A DNA stretch of 18,886 nt from the NCBI GenBank assembly GCA_025964055.1, contig JAOPZP010000338.1:1-18886 (forward strand), given 5' to 3'. Source of the stretch: Conexibacter sp. (lineage in GTDB: Bacteria; Actinomycetota; Thermoleophilia; Solirubrobacterales; Solirubrobacteraceae). A program made the translations under genes and the position numbers. The notes under the pieces were generated by a model that was given only the letters and a program-made list of their open reading frames with translations, ran no database searches and had not been told where the DNA came from. Of the stretch, positions 7,439 to 14,373 are shown one piece after another (the first letter of the stretch is position 1; each line of letters starts with the position of its first letter).

Positions 7439-8098
7439 CTAGGCGGCGACGGCCGCCACGGCGCGCTCGGGCGGGGTGGCGTCGAGCAGCCCGTGGACGT
7501 GGGCGTAGTAGCTGGCTTCCGTGCGGTTGGCGACACCCAGCTTGCGATAGGTGTTCGAGAGGTGGAATTTGACCGTCTGCTCGGTCACCCACAGCTCGGC
7601 GGCGACCTGGCAGTTCGACGCGCCGCTGGCCACGAGCTTGAGGATCTCGCGCTCGCGCGCGGTCAGCAGCTCGCTCTCCGGCGCCGGCGTCCGCGACGCG
7701 GCCGCCGACGGGGAGACGCTGAACCGGTGGAACACCGCGCCCATGGCGACCTGGCGGACCAGGTTGCCGATCCCCGAGGCGCCGACCGCGACCGACACGG
7801 CGGCGTCGAGCCCGCGATCGCAGGCCTGTCCGAGCCACTCGGGATCGAGCTCGCCGGTCAGCATCACGATCTTGGCCGCGGGGGCACCGGCGCGGACGTC
7901 GGCCACGCGGTCGAGCGTGTCGTCACCGGGCTCGCGCCCGTCCACGACGACGAGGTCCGGAGCGGCGGCGGTGACCGTCGCCGTGCACGGCCGGCGGTCG
8001 TCGGCGAAGCCGACGATCTCGAAGGCGTTGACCGAGCGCAGGCATCCGCGCAGCGACTCCGCTGCGAGCAGGCCGCGGGCCACGATCACGACGCGCAT
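7439..8098 (-). CDS. NarL/LuxR-type regulator with atypical receiver domain
   Basis: 219 residues. A receiver-like domain fills residues about 1-120. Asp53 sits at the phospho-acceptor position (LVVVDGREPGDD) and Thr follows the fourth strand (IVMLTG), but the acidic pair near the N-terminus is absent (VVIVARGLLAAESL, where DD is usual) and the conserved Lys is replaced (AAVSVAVG). Without the metal-binding acids, normal phosphorylation is doubtful. The C-terminal helix-turn-helix is intact: LLTAREREILKLVASGASN, then QVAAELWVTEQTVKFHLSNT. The gene lies just upstream of the initiating sugar-phosphate transferase on the same strand, with a hairpin between them, so it is probably its own transcript and a candidate local regulator. 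ATG 8098 has only a weak ribosome site. Confidence 0.82.
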   Translation of the reverse strand: MRVVIVARGLLAAESLRGCLRSVNAFEIVGFADDRRPCTATVTAAAPDLVVVDGREPGDDTLDRVADVRAGAPAAKIVMLTGELDPEWLGQACDRGLDAAVSVAVGASGIGNLVRQVAMGAVFHRFSVSPSAAASRTPAPESELLTAREREILKLVASGASNCQVAAELWVTEQTVKFHLSNTYRKLGVANRTEASYYAHVHGLLDATPPERAVAAVAA

Positions 8099-8418
8099 CG
8101 CGCACCGCCCGTGCTCATCAAGTCTGCGCCGGACCGGAAAGGCGGTCGGGCTGCTCCAGCGATCCCCACGTGCATGTTCACCCCGTCGATGTTGGGCTCA
8201 CGTCTGCCGATCCGGCGCATCCTGTGCCTGAGACCGGCAGTCGCCCTACGCCGAATATCCTCCGCTTCGCGCGGCTCACCGGCAGGGGATTTCTGGGGTG
8301 CGGCGACGGTGAGGTTCACCGAAGGTGCGGGGCAGGAGCACCACCCATGTGGGGGAGAAGCCTCCCCCGCGCTGCGCCTCCGATGCGCTAGGACGCGTGC
8401 GCGAACGCAGCGCCGGCG
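8099..8418. other. 320-bp intergenic region between two regulator genes
   Basis: No convincing gene is visible. It holds the terminator hairpin at 8351-8368 near its right end, a perfect 6-bp inverted repeat CGGTGA-GGT-TCACCG at 8307-8321 that could be a binding site, and the expected promoter of the regulator starting at 8098. A GATATT on the minus strand near 8255 could be a -10 but lacks a -35. The only open frames are short, overlap the regulator start and have unremarkable content. Confidence 0.5.
8351..8368 (-). terminator. Hairpin terminator after response-regulator operon
   Basis: A perfect 7-bp stem GGGGGAG / CTCCCCC with the tetraloop AAGC, about 50 nt beyond the stop codon of the last gene of the minus-strand signalling operon. 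No T run follows on the minus strand. Nothing is encoded towards it on the plus strand, so its function is assigned to the minus-strand operon. Confidence 0.55.
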
Positions 8419-9123
8419 CTACGCGTCACGGCCGGTGGCCGCAAAGGTGGCGCGGATGCCGTTGGCGATCGAGACCGCCTCGGCCTGCGAGTGCGCGCCG
8501 AGCTTGCGCAGCAGGCGCTTGACGTGGGTGCGCACGGTGTCGCGCGCGAGGACCAGCTCGTCGGAGATCTGGTCGACGGTCAGCCCGGCGCAGAGCAGGT
8601 CGAGGACCTCCCACTCACGCGGGGTGAGCTTGCTGCGGACCGGGCGCACGCCGAGTCCGCCGACCGGCAGGCCGCGCAGGCTCTCGATGAGCCGCCAGGT
8701 GAGGTCGGGGCCCACGACGGGCTCGCCGGCGACCATCCGCTGCACGGCGGAGACGATCTCGGGCACCGGGACGCCCTTGACCAGGTGCCCGGCCGCCCCG
8801 GCGCGCAGCCCCACCATGCCGAGGTCCAGGTCGTCGGAGCCGGTGAGCAGCAGGATCCGCACGGTGGGCGCCCGCTCGACGATCCGGTGCGTGGCCGACA
8901 GCCCGTCGATGTTGGCCATGACGATGTCCATGATCATCACGTCGGGCCGGAAGTGCGCGGCCAGGTCGATCGCGTCGCGACCGTTCTCGGCCTCGGCGAT
9001 GACGACCAGGCCCGCCTCCTGGAGCGCGGCGCGCAGCCGGCCGCGGAGGTCCATGTCGTCGTCGACCACGACCACGCGCGCGGCCGGCGAGGCCCCAAGT
9101 CCGTCCTGACGCGTGGAAGCCAC
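8419..9123 (-). CDS. NarL/FixJ-family response regulator (second copy)
   Basis: 234 residues with an intact receiver: acidic cluster Asp21-Asp23 (VVVVDDDMD), acceptor Asp66 (VMIMDIVMANIDG), Thr94 (LLLTGSDD) and Lys116 (GHLVKG). The C-terminal helix-turn-helix is KLTPREWEVLDLLCAGLT, then QISDELVLARDTVRTHVKRL. The Trp in REWEVLDLLC and the LTWRLIESLR linker are shared with the response regulator at 10233-10937 (LTMRLIEDLR, REWEVLDLLC), so the two are clear paralogues. The start is GTG 9123, with no Shine-Dalgarno. A promoter-like -35/-10 pair is placed so that transcription would begin at or next to this GTG, giving a leaderless message. It lies 31 bp after the stand-alone receiver gene and could also be read from the upstream operon. 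Confidence 0.9.
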   Translation of the reverse strand: MASTRQDGLGASPAARVVVVDDDMDLRGRLRAALQEAGLVVIAEAENGRDAIDLAAHFRPDVMIMDIVMANIDGLSATHRIVERAPTVRILLLTGSDDLDLGMVGLRAGAAGHLVKGVPVPEIVSAVQRMVAGEPVVGPDLTWRLIESLRGLPVGGLGVRPVRSKLTPREWEVLDLLCAGLTVDQISDELVLARDTVRTHVKRLLRKLGAHSQAEAVSIANGIRATFAATGRDA

Positions 9124-9129
9124 GGGCGC

Positions 9130-9158
9130 AGTATGCCCGGCCGAAACGGGACTGTCAC
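9130..9158 (-). promoter_or_regulatory. Sigma-70-type promoter for a leaderless response-regulator mRNA
   Basis: On the minus strand GTGACA (9158-9153; five of six matches to TTGACA) is followed by exactly 17 bp and CATACT (9135-9130; A2 and T6 of the -10 consensus conserved). The expected transcription start, 6-7 nt further on, falls at 9123-9124, the G of the GTG start codon. The -35 overlaps the stop codon of the upstream receiver gene. This would let the last regulator be made separately from the three genes before it. Confidence 0.5.
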
Positions 9159-9556
9159 GTGCCGCCGGCGCCGCGGGCGACGCCGACGATCGACTCGCGC
9201 ACGAGCGCGAGGTCCGTCGTCTTGGGGATGTGCAACGTCACGAGCCGCGTCTGGCCCGGCGCGACCAGCTCGGGCTCGAAGCCCGAGAACGTCACGATCG
9301 GCGTGCCGGGCGAGGTCTGCGCCATGGCGGTCAGCAGCTCGTCGGGCGGCGGCCCCGGCATCTGCAGGTCGAGGACGACGACGTCGGGCCGGTGCTCCTG
9401 GACCAGCGCGAGCGCCTCGCGGCCGTCGGAGGCCTCGGCGACCACGACGACGCCCTCGTCGCGCAGCAGGGCCCACCGCAGCAGCGCCCGCATCTCGCTG
9501 GCGTCGTCGGCGAGGACGACGCGGACCGGCTCCGGTCGCGCCGGCTCGTCGCTCAT
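9155..9556 (-). CDS. Stand-alone receiver-domain (CheY-like) protein
   Basis: 133 residues consisting of one receiver domain and nothing else. All catalytic positions are present: Asp17-Asp18 (VVLADDASEM), acceptor Asp63 (VVVLDLQMPG), Ser91 in the Thr/Ser position (VTFSGFEP) and Lys112 (LHIPKTTD). With no output domain it would act by protein contact or as a phosphate carrier in a relay. Its ATG overlaps the TGA of the histidine kinase gene by 4 bp (ATGA), so the two are translationally coupled and the kinase is its likely partner. The two DNA-binding regulators of the same operon are possible later targets of the signal; that is inference. Confidence 0.85.
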   Translation of the reverse strand: MSDEPARPEPVRVVLADDASEMRALLRWALLRDEGVVVVAEASDGREALALVQEHRPDVVVLDLQMPGPPPDELLTAMAQTSPGTPIVTFSGFEPELVAPGQTRLVTLHIPKTTDLALVRESIVGVARGAGGT

Positions 9557-10236
9557 GCTGCGGAAGCTAGCCGGATGGTGACGACCGTGGCGCCGTCCGG
9601 GCGCGTCGCCGTCGCGATGTCGCCGCCGTGGCGGCGCACGATCCGGGCGCAGATCGCCATGCTGACGCCCGCGCCGAGCAGCGGCCCGCGCCCGCGCGGG
9701 CGCGCGAACGGGGCGAACGGGTCGGCGGCCTCGGCCGCCGGCGTCCCGTCGTCGAGCATCTCGACCGACACGCCTTCCGCGTCGACCGCGCCCCCGACCG
9801 CCATGCGCGTCGCGCCGGCCGCCATCGCGCTGCGCAGCAGGTGCGTGAACAGTCGCTGCGCGTCGCGCGGGTCCAGCGCGGCCGGCGGCAGCGGCTCGCG
9901 CTGGAGCTCGACGCGCCCCTTGACCAGCAGCGGCTCGAGGTCGGCGGCCGCGGCGTCGAGCGCGAGATCCAGCTCGGCGGCGGCGGGCAGCTCCAGCTCG
10001 GAGGAGACCCGCGCGAGGTCGAGCAGGTCGTCGACGTAGCGCTGGGCCCGCTCGCCGCCCGCGTTCAGCGCGCGCAGCGCGTCCTGCGCACCCGGCGGTA
10101 GCCGGGACCGCTCGTCCTCCAGCACGGAGGCGGCGCCGCGCATGAGCGCGACGGCCTCTCCGAGCTGATGTGCCGCCAGGGCGGCGAAGGCCTCCAGGCC
10201 GTCCTGTGCCGGGGGCACAGGGCCGCCGGCGGTCAT
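9553..10236 (-). CDS. Soluble histidine kinase-like protein with altered N box
   Basis: 227 residues, no membrane segment and no separate sensor domain. The dimerisation/phospho-acceptor helix has His23 (FAALAAHQLGEAVAL), and a second helix follows (QRYVDDLLDLARV, 66-78). In the ATPase part the N box reads LFTHLLRSAM (130-138), where families have N..xNA: the Mg-coordinating Asn is Ser136 and the first Asn is His132. The D box is LDDG (161-164) and the last glycine box is LLGAGVSMAI (186-195), both looser than usual. It may bind ATP weakly or act mainly as a phosphatase or scaffold. ATG 10236 overlaps the upstream response regulator's stop (ATGA), and its own stop overlaps the receiver gene, so it is the middle gene of a tightly coupled trio. 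Confidence 0.75.
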   Translation of the reverse strand: MTAGGPVPPAQDGLEAFAALAAHQLGEAVALMRGAASVLEDERSRLPPGAQDALRALNAGGERAQRYVDDLLDLARVSSELELPAAAELDLALDAAAADLEPLLVKGRVELQREPLPPAALDPRDAQRLFTHLLRSAMAAGATRMAVGGAVDAEGVSVEMLDDGTPAAEAADPFAPFARPRGRGPLLGAGVSMAICARIVRRHGGDIATATRPDGATVVTIRLASAA

Positions 10237-10937
10237 TCGTCGGCCGTGATCCCGTCCTCGACCATGCCGGCGCGCAGGCGCGACGCCACGGCGACGGCCT
10301 CGCGGCGCGAGCGCACCTCGAGCTTGCGCAGGACGTTCTTGACGTGCGAGCGGACGGTCTCGACCGAGACGACCAGGCGGTCGGCGATCTCGTCGGTCGA
10401 CAGGTCCTGGCACAGGAGGTCGAGGACCTCCCACTCCCGCGACGTCAGCGCGCTGCGGATCGGCCGCAGGCCGGCGCTGTCGGTGCGGACCATGCGCAGG
10501 TCCTCGATGAGCCGCATCGTCAGGCGGCGCGTGATGACGGCCTCGCCGTTCTTGGCGCAGTGCAGCGCCCGCGGCAGGGCGTCGATCCCGACGTTCTTGC
10601 ACAGGAAGCCGGAGGCCCCTGCGCGCAGCGTCATGAGGCCGACCTCGTCGTCGTCGCTGGAGGTCAGGATGACCACCTTGACCTCCGGCGCGGTGCGGCG
10701 GATCTCGCTCATCGCGGCCAGGCCGTCCATGCCCGGCATGATGAGGTCCATCACGACGACGTCCGGCGTGTAGTACGTCGTGAGCTCCACGGCTTCGCGC
10801 CCGGAGCCGGCCTCGGCGATCACGGTGATCCCGGCCAGCTGCAGCACGTCGCGCAGCATGCGTCGCGCGAGCGGATCGTCGTCCGCCACGATGACGCGCA
10901 GGGGCGCGTCGCCTTCGACCTTGAATTCCATCCCCAT
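10233..10937 (-). CDS. NarL/FixJ-family response regulator (first copy, operon head)
   Basis: 234 residues with a full receiver domain: Asp19-Asp21 (VIVADDDPL), acceptor Asp64 (VVVMDLIMPGMDG), Thr92 (VILTSSDDD) and Lys114 (GFLCKN). It is followed by a LuxR-type helix-turn-helix (ALTSREWEVLDLLCQDLS, then EIADRLVVSVETVRSHVKNV). It is a paralogue of the regulator at 8419-9123. ATG 10937 is well supported by GGAAGGG at 10945-10951, 7 nt upstream; the second ATG, two codons on, is less well placed. It is the first gene of a minus-strand operon with the soluble kinase (4-bp overlap) and the receiver protein. A dyad with a sigma-B-like -10 lies 81 bp upstream of the start. The targets are unknown. 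Confidence 0.92.
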   Translation of the reverse strand: MGMEFKVEGDAPLRVIVADDDPLARRMLRDVLQLAGITVIAEAGSGREAVELTTYYTPDVVVMDLIMPGMDGLAAMSEIRRTAPEVKVVILTSSDDDEVGLMTLRAGASGFLCKNVGIDALPRALHCAKNGEAVITRRLTMRLIEDLRMVRTDSAGLRPIRSALTSREWEVLDLLCQDLSTDEIADRLVVSVETVRSHVKNVLRKLEVRSRREAVAVASRLRAGMVEDGITADE

Positions 10938-11379
10938 GGTTCAACCCTTCCCGGTCTCATCCGCAACCGGTTTGCCGCTTTTCCGAGGGACAAAGAAAAG
11001 GGCAAGATGCTGACTAGCGTGGGGTATTTCCGTACCCCACGGCAGGAGCCCAGGCAGGAATCGCGACCGCGCGAGCGACCCCCTGGGGATTGAGGGAATC
11101 GCCCGGCGGCCGCCCGCCGCCGAGCACAGGACCGTCCGGTGCGTTCCCAAGCCCTGCGGCGTCGCACAGTTCGGGGCTCTCCTGCCGGCGGACCGTGCCG
11201 GACGAAACCTACGGCCCCGCAGCGACCCCGGCGGGTGACTTGCGCCTGCGGTCGCGAGGGAGGTGGCGCTGGGTCCGTGGGTGAGGAAGTTCCCCCATGA
11301 CACCGACGGACGGCTCGCTTCAATCTAGTAGGCAGTTTTCCGGAGGACAAGACGTCGTACGGAAGGGGGATGACCAGCG
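10938..11379. other. Divergent intergenic region between two signalling genes
   Basis: A 442-bp region between the response-regulator operon (minus) and the histidine kinase (plus). It contains the Shine-Dalgarno GGAAGGG (10945-10951, minus), the dyad at 11018-11041, an A-rich patch around 10991-11008, and on the plus side an AT-richer stretch around 11318-11340. A weak plus-strand promoter, ATGACA (11297-11302), 16 bp, TTCAAT (11319-11324), is possible. GGAAGGGGG (11361-11369) is the likely ribosome site of the kinase. A 28-codon frame (11297-11383) ends on the kinase start codon. The 11045-11280 part shows nothing I can interpret. Confidence 0.5.
11018..11041. promoter_or_regulatory. Perfect 9-bp dyad CGTGGGGTA-N6-TACCCCACG upstream of response-regulator operon
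   Basis: Two perfectly complementary 9-bp arms are separated by 6 nt, centred about 90 bp upstream of ATG 10937. The core TGGGGTW...GTACCCC is shared with the dyad at 5667-5690. On the minus strand it contains GGGTAC preceded 14 nt upstream by GCCT, which fits the Streptomyces sigma-B type consensus as I recall it (GNNT-N14-16-GGGTAC/T). It could be an operator, a stress-sigma promoter, or both. Confidence 0.5.
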
Positions 11380-12294
11380 GTGAAGCCTGGGGCCGACGCG
11401 CAAGGCGACGGCGAGGACGCGGAGCCCGACGATCGCGGTGGACCCGAGACGTCGCGGTGGTGGCGCAGCGGCCGCCACGTCGCGCCCGAGCCCGTCCCGC
11501 CCCGAGCCGTCGACGGCGAGCACCGCCAGCTCCTGGCCGACGTCGGGCACGAGCTGAAGTCGCCGCTGTCCATCGTGCTCGCCCTGTGCACCCGCCTGGA
11601 GACCGCCGGCCGGCTCGACGGCGACGACGCCGAGGACGTCGCGCGGATCCGCGCCAACGCCTACTCGATGCTGCGCCGCGTGCAGGACCTGATGCTGATG
11701 GCGCGCCTCGAGAGCCCCGAGCAGCAGCTCGAGGCCGCGGTGATCGACGTCGGGGCCATCGTGCGGGCGTGCGTCGACGGCTTCGCCAGCGTCGCCGCCC
11801 AGCGTGGAATGGACCTGCAGGTCGAGGTTCCCGACGCGCTGCCGGCCATGGCCGACGAGGAGAAGGTCGTCTCGCTGGTCTCCAACCTGGTCGCCAACGC
11901 GATCCGCCACGCGCGCACGCGGGTCACGGTGCGCTGCTCGGTGACCGCCGCGGCGGGCCGGATGACCCTGGAGGTCGCCGACGACGGCCCCGGCGTGGCG
12001 CCCGACCAGCGCGAGACGATCTTCGAGCGCTACCGCCGCGGCACGCGCTCGTCGGGGACCGGGCTCGGCCTCGCCATCGTCAGCGAGATCGCGGTCCTGC
12101 ACGGCGGCTCGGTCGCCGTCGGCGACGCGCCGGAGGGCGGCGCGCTGTTCACCGTCGAGCTGCCGCTGCGGACCGCGAGCGCGACGTTGGGGACCGTGCC
12201 CGGGCCGCCACGCTCGCTCGCGCTGGCCGACCGCCAGCGGCCGATCGTCGAGGAGCTCCGCGGCGAGCTCGACTCGGCGCCGGGTCGAGCCTAG
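11380..12294 (+). CDS. Soluble histidine kinase (HisKA + HATPase)
   Basis: 304 residues with no membrane helix. Residues 1-45 are acidic and Pro/Gly-rich, probably disordered. The phospho-acceptor helix carries His57 (LLADVGHELKSPLSIVL). The ATPase domain is complete: N box SNLVANAIRHA (Asn169, Asn173), D box VADDGPGVA (199-207), F-box-like IFERYRRG, and G box GTGLGLAIV (227-235). The last 40 residues are a non-conserved tail. It is a competent kinase that must get its signal through protein contact or an intracellular cue. GTG 11380 is chosen because GGAAGGGGG lies 10 nt upstream and because the frame needs it. It is divergent from the response-regulator operon, whose two regulators and receiver are its likely partners. 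Its stop codon overlaps that of the converging antiporter gene. Confidence 0.88.
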   Translation: MKPGADAQGDGEDAEPDDRGGPETSRWWRSGRHVAPEPVPPRAVDGEHRQLLADVGHELKSPLSIVLALCTRLETAGRLDGDDAEDVARIRANAYSMLRRVQDLMLMARLESPEQQLEAAVIDVGAIVRACVDGFASVAAQRGMDLQVEVPDALPAMADEEKVVSLVSNLVANAIRHARTRVTVRCSVTAAAGRMTLEVADDGPGVAPDQRETIFERYRRGTRSSGTGLGLAIVSEIAVLHGGSVAVGDAPEGGALFTVELPLRTASATLGTVPGPPRSLALADRQRPIVEELRGELDSAPGRA

Positions 12295-13880
12295 ATTTCC
12301 AGGCGCGCGTCCTCGAGGTCGAGGTCGCGCTCCAGCCGGCGCATGATGTCGTCGGTGATCGCTCCGCGGTTGCGCTGGCGGATGATCTCGGCGCGCTCGG
12401 CCTCGATCACCTTGCGGCGCAGGTGCTGGTAGGCCTGCGAGCCCTCCTCGATGTCACCGTCGTCCTCGTCGTCGATGCGCGCCTCGAAGCGGCGGATGCG
12501 GAACTCGTAGGTGCCGCGCATGCGCGCATGGGTCTCCTCGCGCACCCAGTCCTCGTCGTGCAGCTCCTCGAGGCGCTCCAGCGCCGCGTTGGCCGCGGCG
12601 ATCCGGGCACGCGCCTCCTGCTCGGCGGTCGTCTCCTCGTCGTCGTAGACGCCGGCCCACTCGATGAGCTTGCCGAGCGTCAGCCCCTGCCCCACGACCG
12701 TGACCAGGATGACCGAGTAGGCCAGGAAGATGACCAGGTCGCGACCGGGGAACGGGCCGCCGGCGTGCGTCGTCAGCGGGATCGCCAGCGCGGCGGCCAG
12801 CGACACGGACCCGCGCATGCCCGACCAGCCGAGCAGCCCGGTGAGCTTGAGGTCCGGCGGCTGGTCGCCGCGCTTGCGCGGGAAGCGGCGCACCAGCAGC
12901 CGCGCGACGATGTTGAAGGGGTAGATGAACACCATCCGCGTCGCGACCACGGTGGCCACGACCGCGGCCGCCCACCACGCGAGCTGGCCGGCCGAGTAGC
13001 CGGTGAGCCCGTCGAGGATCGTGCGCAGCTGCAGCCCGACGAGGACGAACAGCGTCGCGTTGAGCCCGAAGCTGAGCATCTCCCAGAAGCCCGTGATCTG
13101 GATGCGCGTCGAGGGCGTCACCAGGTCGGGCGAGCGCCAGCCGAGGTACAGGCCGGCGGTGACCGCCGCGAGCACCGCCGACACGCCCAGCGCCTCGGCC
13201 GGCAGGTAGGCGACGTACGGCGTCAGCAGCGAGATCGCGATCTCGGTCGGCGCGTCGTCGAGCCGCCGGCGCACCTCGGCGATCGCGAAGCCGACGGCCA
13301 GGCCGATCGCGATGCCGGCGACCGCGCTCACCACGAAGCTGCCCACCGCGTCGGCCAGCGAGAACGTCCCCGACAGCACCGCGGCGACCGCGAACTTGTA
13401 GGCGATGAGGCCGGTCGCGTCGTTGATCAGGCTCTCGCCCTCGACGATCGTGATCAGGCGCCGCGGCGCCCGGGACCGCACGGCGATCTCGGTCGCGGCC
13501 ACCGGGTCGGTCGGCGAGACGACCGCGCCGAGCACGAACGCCGCCGGCCACGAGAGGTCGTCGACGAACGCGTGGGCCACGACCGCGACGGTGACCGTCG
13601 TCAAGGTCACCAGCCCGATCGCCAGGAAGCCGATCGGCACCGCGTTGGCACGCAGGTCGTGGACCGAGGTGAAGAACGCCGCCGCATAGAGCAGCGGGGG
13701 CAGGAACGCGACGAGGACGATGTTGGGGTCCAGCGCGAACTTGCCGACACCCGGGACGAAGGCCAGCAGCGTCCCGCCCAGCGTCAGCAGGATCGGATAC
13801 GGGATCTGCGTGCGCTCGGCGAGCAGCAGGAACCCGCCGGCCCCGACCAGGACCAAGAGGACCACCAGCTCGCCGTGCAT
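12291..13880 (-). CDS. CPA1-family Na+/H+ antiporter
   Basis: 529 residues. About 12 membrane helices fill residues 1-410, followed by a charged cytoplasmic tail of about 115 residues rich in Glu and Arg. Family motifs are FLPPLLYAAAF (59-69), GAVVSPTDPVAA (118-129, with Asp125) and EGESLINDATGL (147-158), whose Asn153-Asp154 pair is the ion-binding site of electroneutral CPA1 exchangers. The role is sodium/proton exchange across the membrane for pH and salt balance. ATG 13880 begins 10 bp after the ispF stop, so it is probably the last gene of the carD-isp operon. Its TAG and the TAG of the converging kinase share the palindrome CTAG at 12291-12294, leaving no room for a terminator between them. 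Confidence 0.9.
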   Translation of the reverse strand: MHGELVVLLVLVGAGGFLLLAERTQIPYPILLTLGGTLLAFVPGVGKFALDPNIVLVAFLPPLLYAAAFFTSVHDLRANAVPIGFLAIGLVTLTTVTVAVVAHAFVDDLSWPAAFVLGAVVSPTDPVAATEIAVRSRAPRRLITIVEGESLINDATGLIAYKFAVAAVLSGTFSLADAVGSFVVSAVAGIAIGLAVGFAIAEVRRRLDDAPTEIAISLLTPYVAYLPAEALGVSAVLAAVTAGLYLGWRSPDLVTPSTRIQITGFWEMLSFGLNATLFVLVGLQLRTILDGLTGYSAGQLAWWAAAVVATVVATRMVFIYPFNIVARLLVRRFPRKRGDQPPDLKLTGLLGWSGMRGSVSLAAALAIPLTTHAGGPFPGRDLVIFLAYSVILVTVVGQGLTLGKLIEWAGVYDDEETTAEQEARARIAAANAALERLEELHDEDWVREETHARMRGTYEFRIRRFEARIDDEDDGDIEEGSQAYQHLRRKVIEAERAEIIRQRNRGAITDDIMRRLERDLDLEDARLEI

Positions 13881-13890
13881 GCCCCGGAGG

Positions 13891-14373
13891 CTAGGAGGCC
13901 GACAGCGTGGCTACCGCGAGGGCCGCGACCCCTTCGCCGCGCCCCACGAAGCCGAGGCCCTCGCCGGTCGACGCCTTGACGTTGACCGCCGCGGCCTCGA
14001 CGCCGAGCCCGGCGGCCAGCGACGCGCGGATCGCCGAGCGGTGCGGCGACAGCTTGGGGCGTTCCATGATGACCGTCGTGTCGACGTGGTCGATGGCGAA
14101 CCCGGCACCGGTGACGCGCGCGACGACGTCGCGCAGCAGCCCCATCGAGTCGGCGTCCTTGAACGCCGCGTCGGTGTCGGGGAAGTGCGCGCCGATGTCG
14201 TCGAGGCCGGCGGCGCCCAGGAGGGCGTCGATGACCGCGTGGGTCAGCACGTCGGCGTCGCTGTGGCCGAGCAGCCCGTGGCTGTGTTCGAGGTGCACGC
14301 CGCCGAGGATGAGCCGGCGGCCCTCCACGAGCCGGTGGGAGTCCCAGCCGATGCCGGTCCGCACCGAGCCCAT
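13891..14373 (-). CDS. ispF: 2-C-methyl-D-erythritol 2,4-cyclodiphosphate synthase
   Basis: 160 residues, the standard size. It catalyses formation of MEcPP from CDP-methylerythritol 2-phosphate, releasing CMP, in the MEP route to isoprenoids; the enzyme is a cytoplasmic trimer. Metal-site residues appear in GIGWDSHRL (Asp11, His13) and LLGHSDADVLTHA (the family GHSDaDvl.HA with the third ligand His). The C-terminal signature KASTGEGLGFVGRGEG matches the family K.sT.E.lGf.Gr.EG. ATG 14373 overlaps the upstream gene's TGA by one base (TGATG), indicating coupled translation. ispD is two genes upstream on the same strand. The undecaprenyl carrier needed by the polysaccharide genes ultimately derives from this pathway. 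Confidence 0.96.
   Translation of the reverse strand: MGSVRTGIGWDSHRLVEGRRLILGGVHLEHSHGLLGHSDADVLTHAVIDALLGAAGLDDIGAHFPDTDAAFKDADSMGLLRDVVARVTGAGFAIDHVDTTVIMERPKLSPHRSAIRASLAAGLGVEAAAVNVKASTGEGLGFVGRGEGVAALAVATLSAS

Noticed and set aside
7439..8098. Quorum-sensing LuxR function for the LuxR-type genes
   Set aside because: The N-terminal parts are receiver-like, not autoinducer-binding domains, and no LuxI-type synthase is present.
8086..8319. A 77-codon minus-strand frame overlapping the start of the regulator at 7439-8098
   Set aside because: No ribosome site, no recognisable features, and it overlaps the promoter region and start of a solid gene.
10941..11303. A 120-codon minus-strand frame in the divergent intergenic region
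   Set aside because: Its translation resembles no protein, has no ribosome site, and it covers the candidate promoter dyad.
11370..13979. An 869-codon plus-strand open frame over the kinase and antiporter
   Set aside because: It is out of frame with the kinase and antisense to the antiporter, with Arg/Gln/Asp-rich low-complexity translation.
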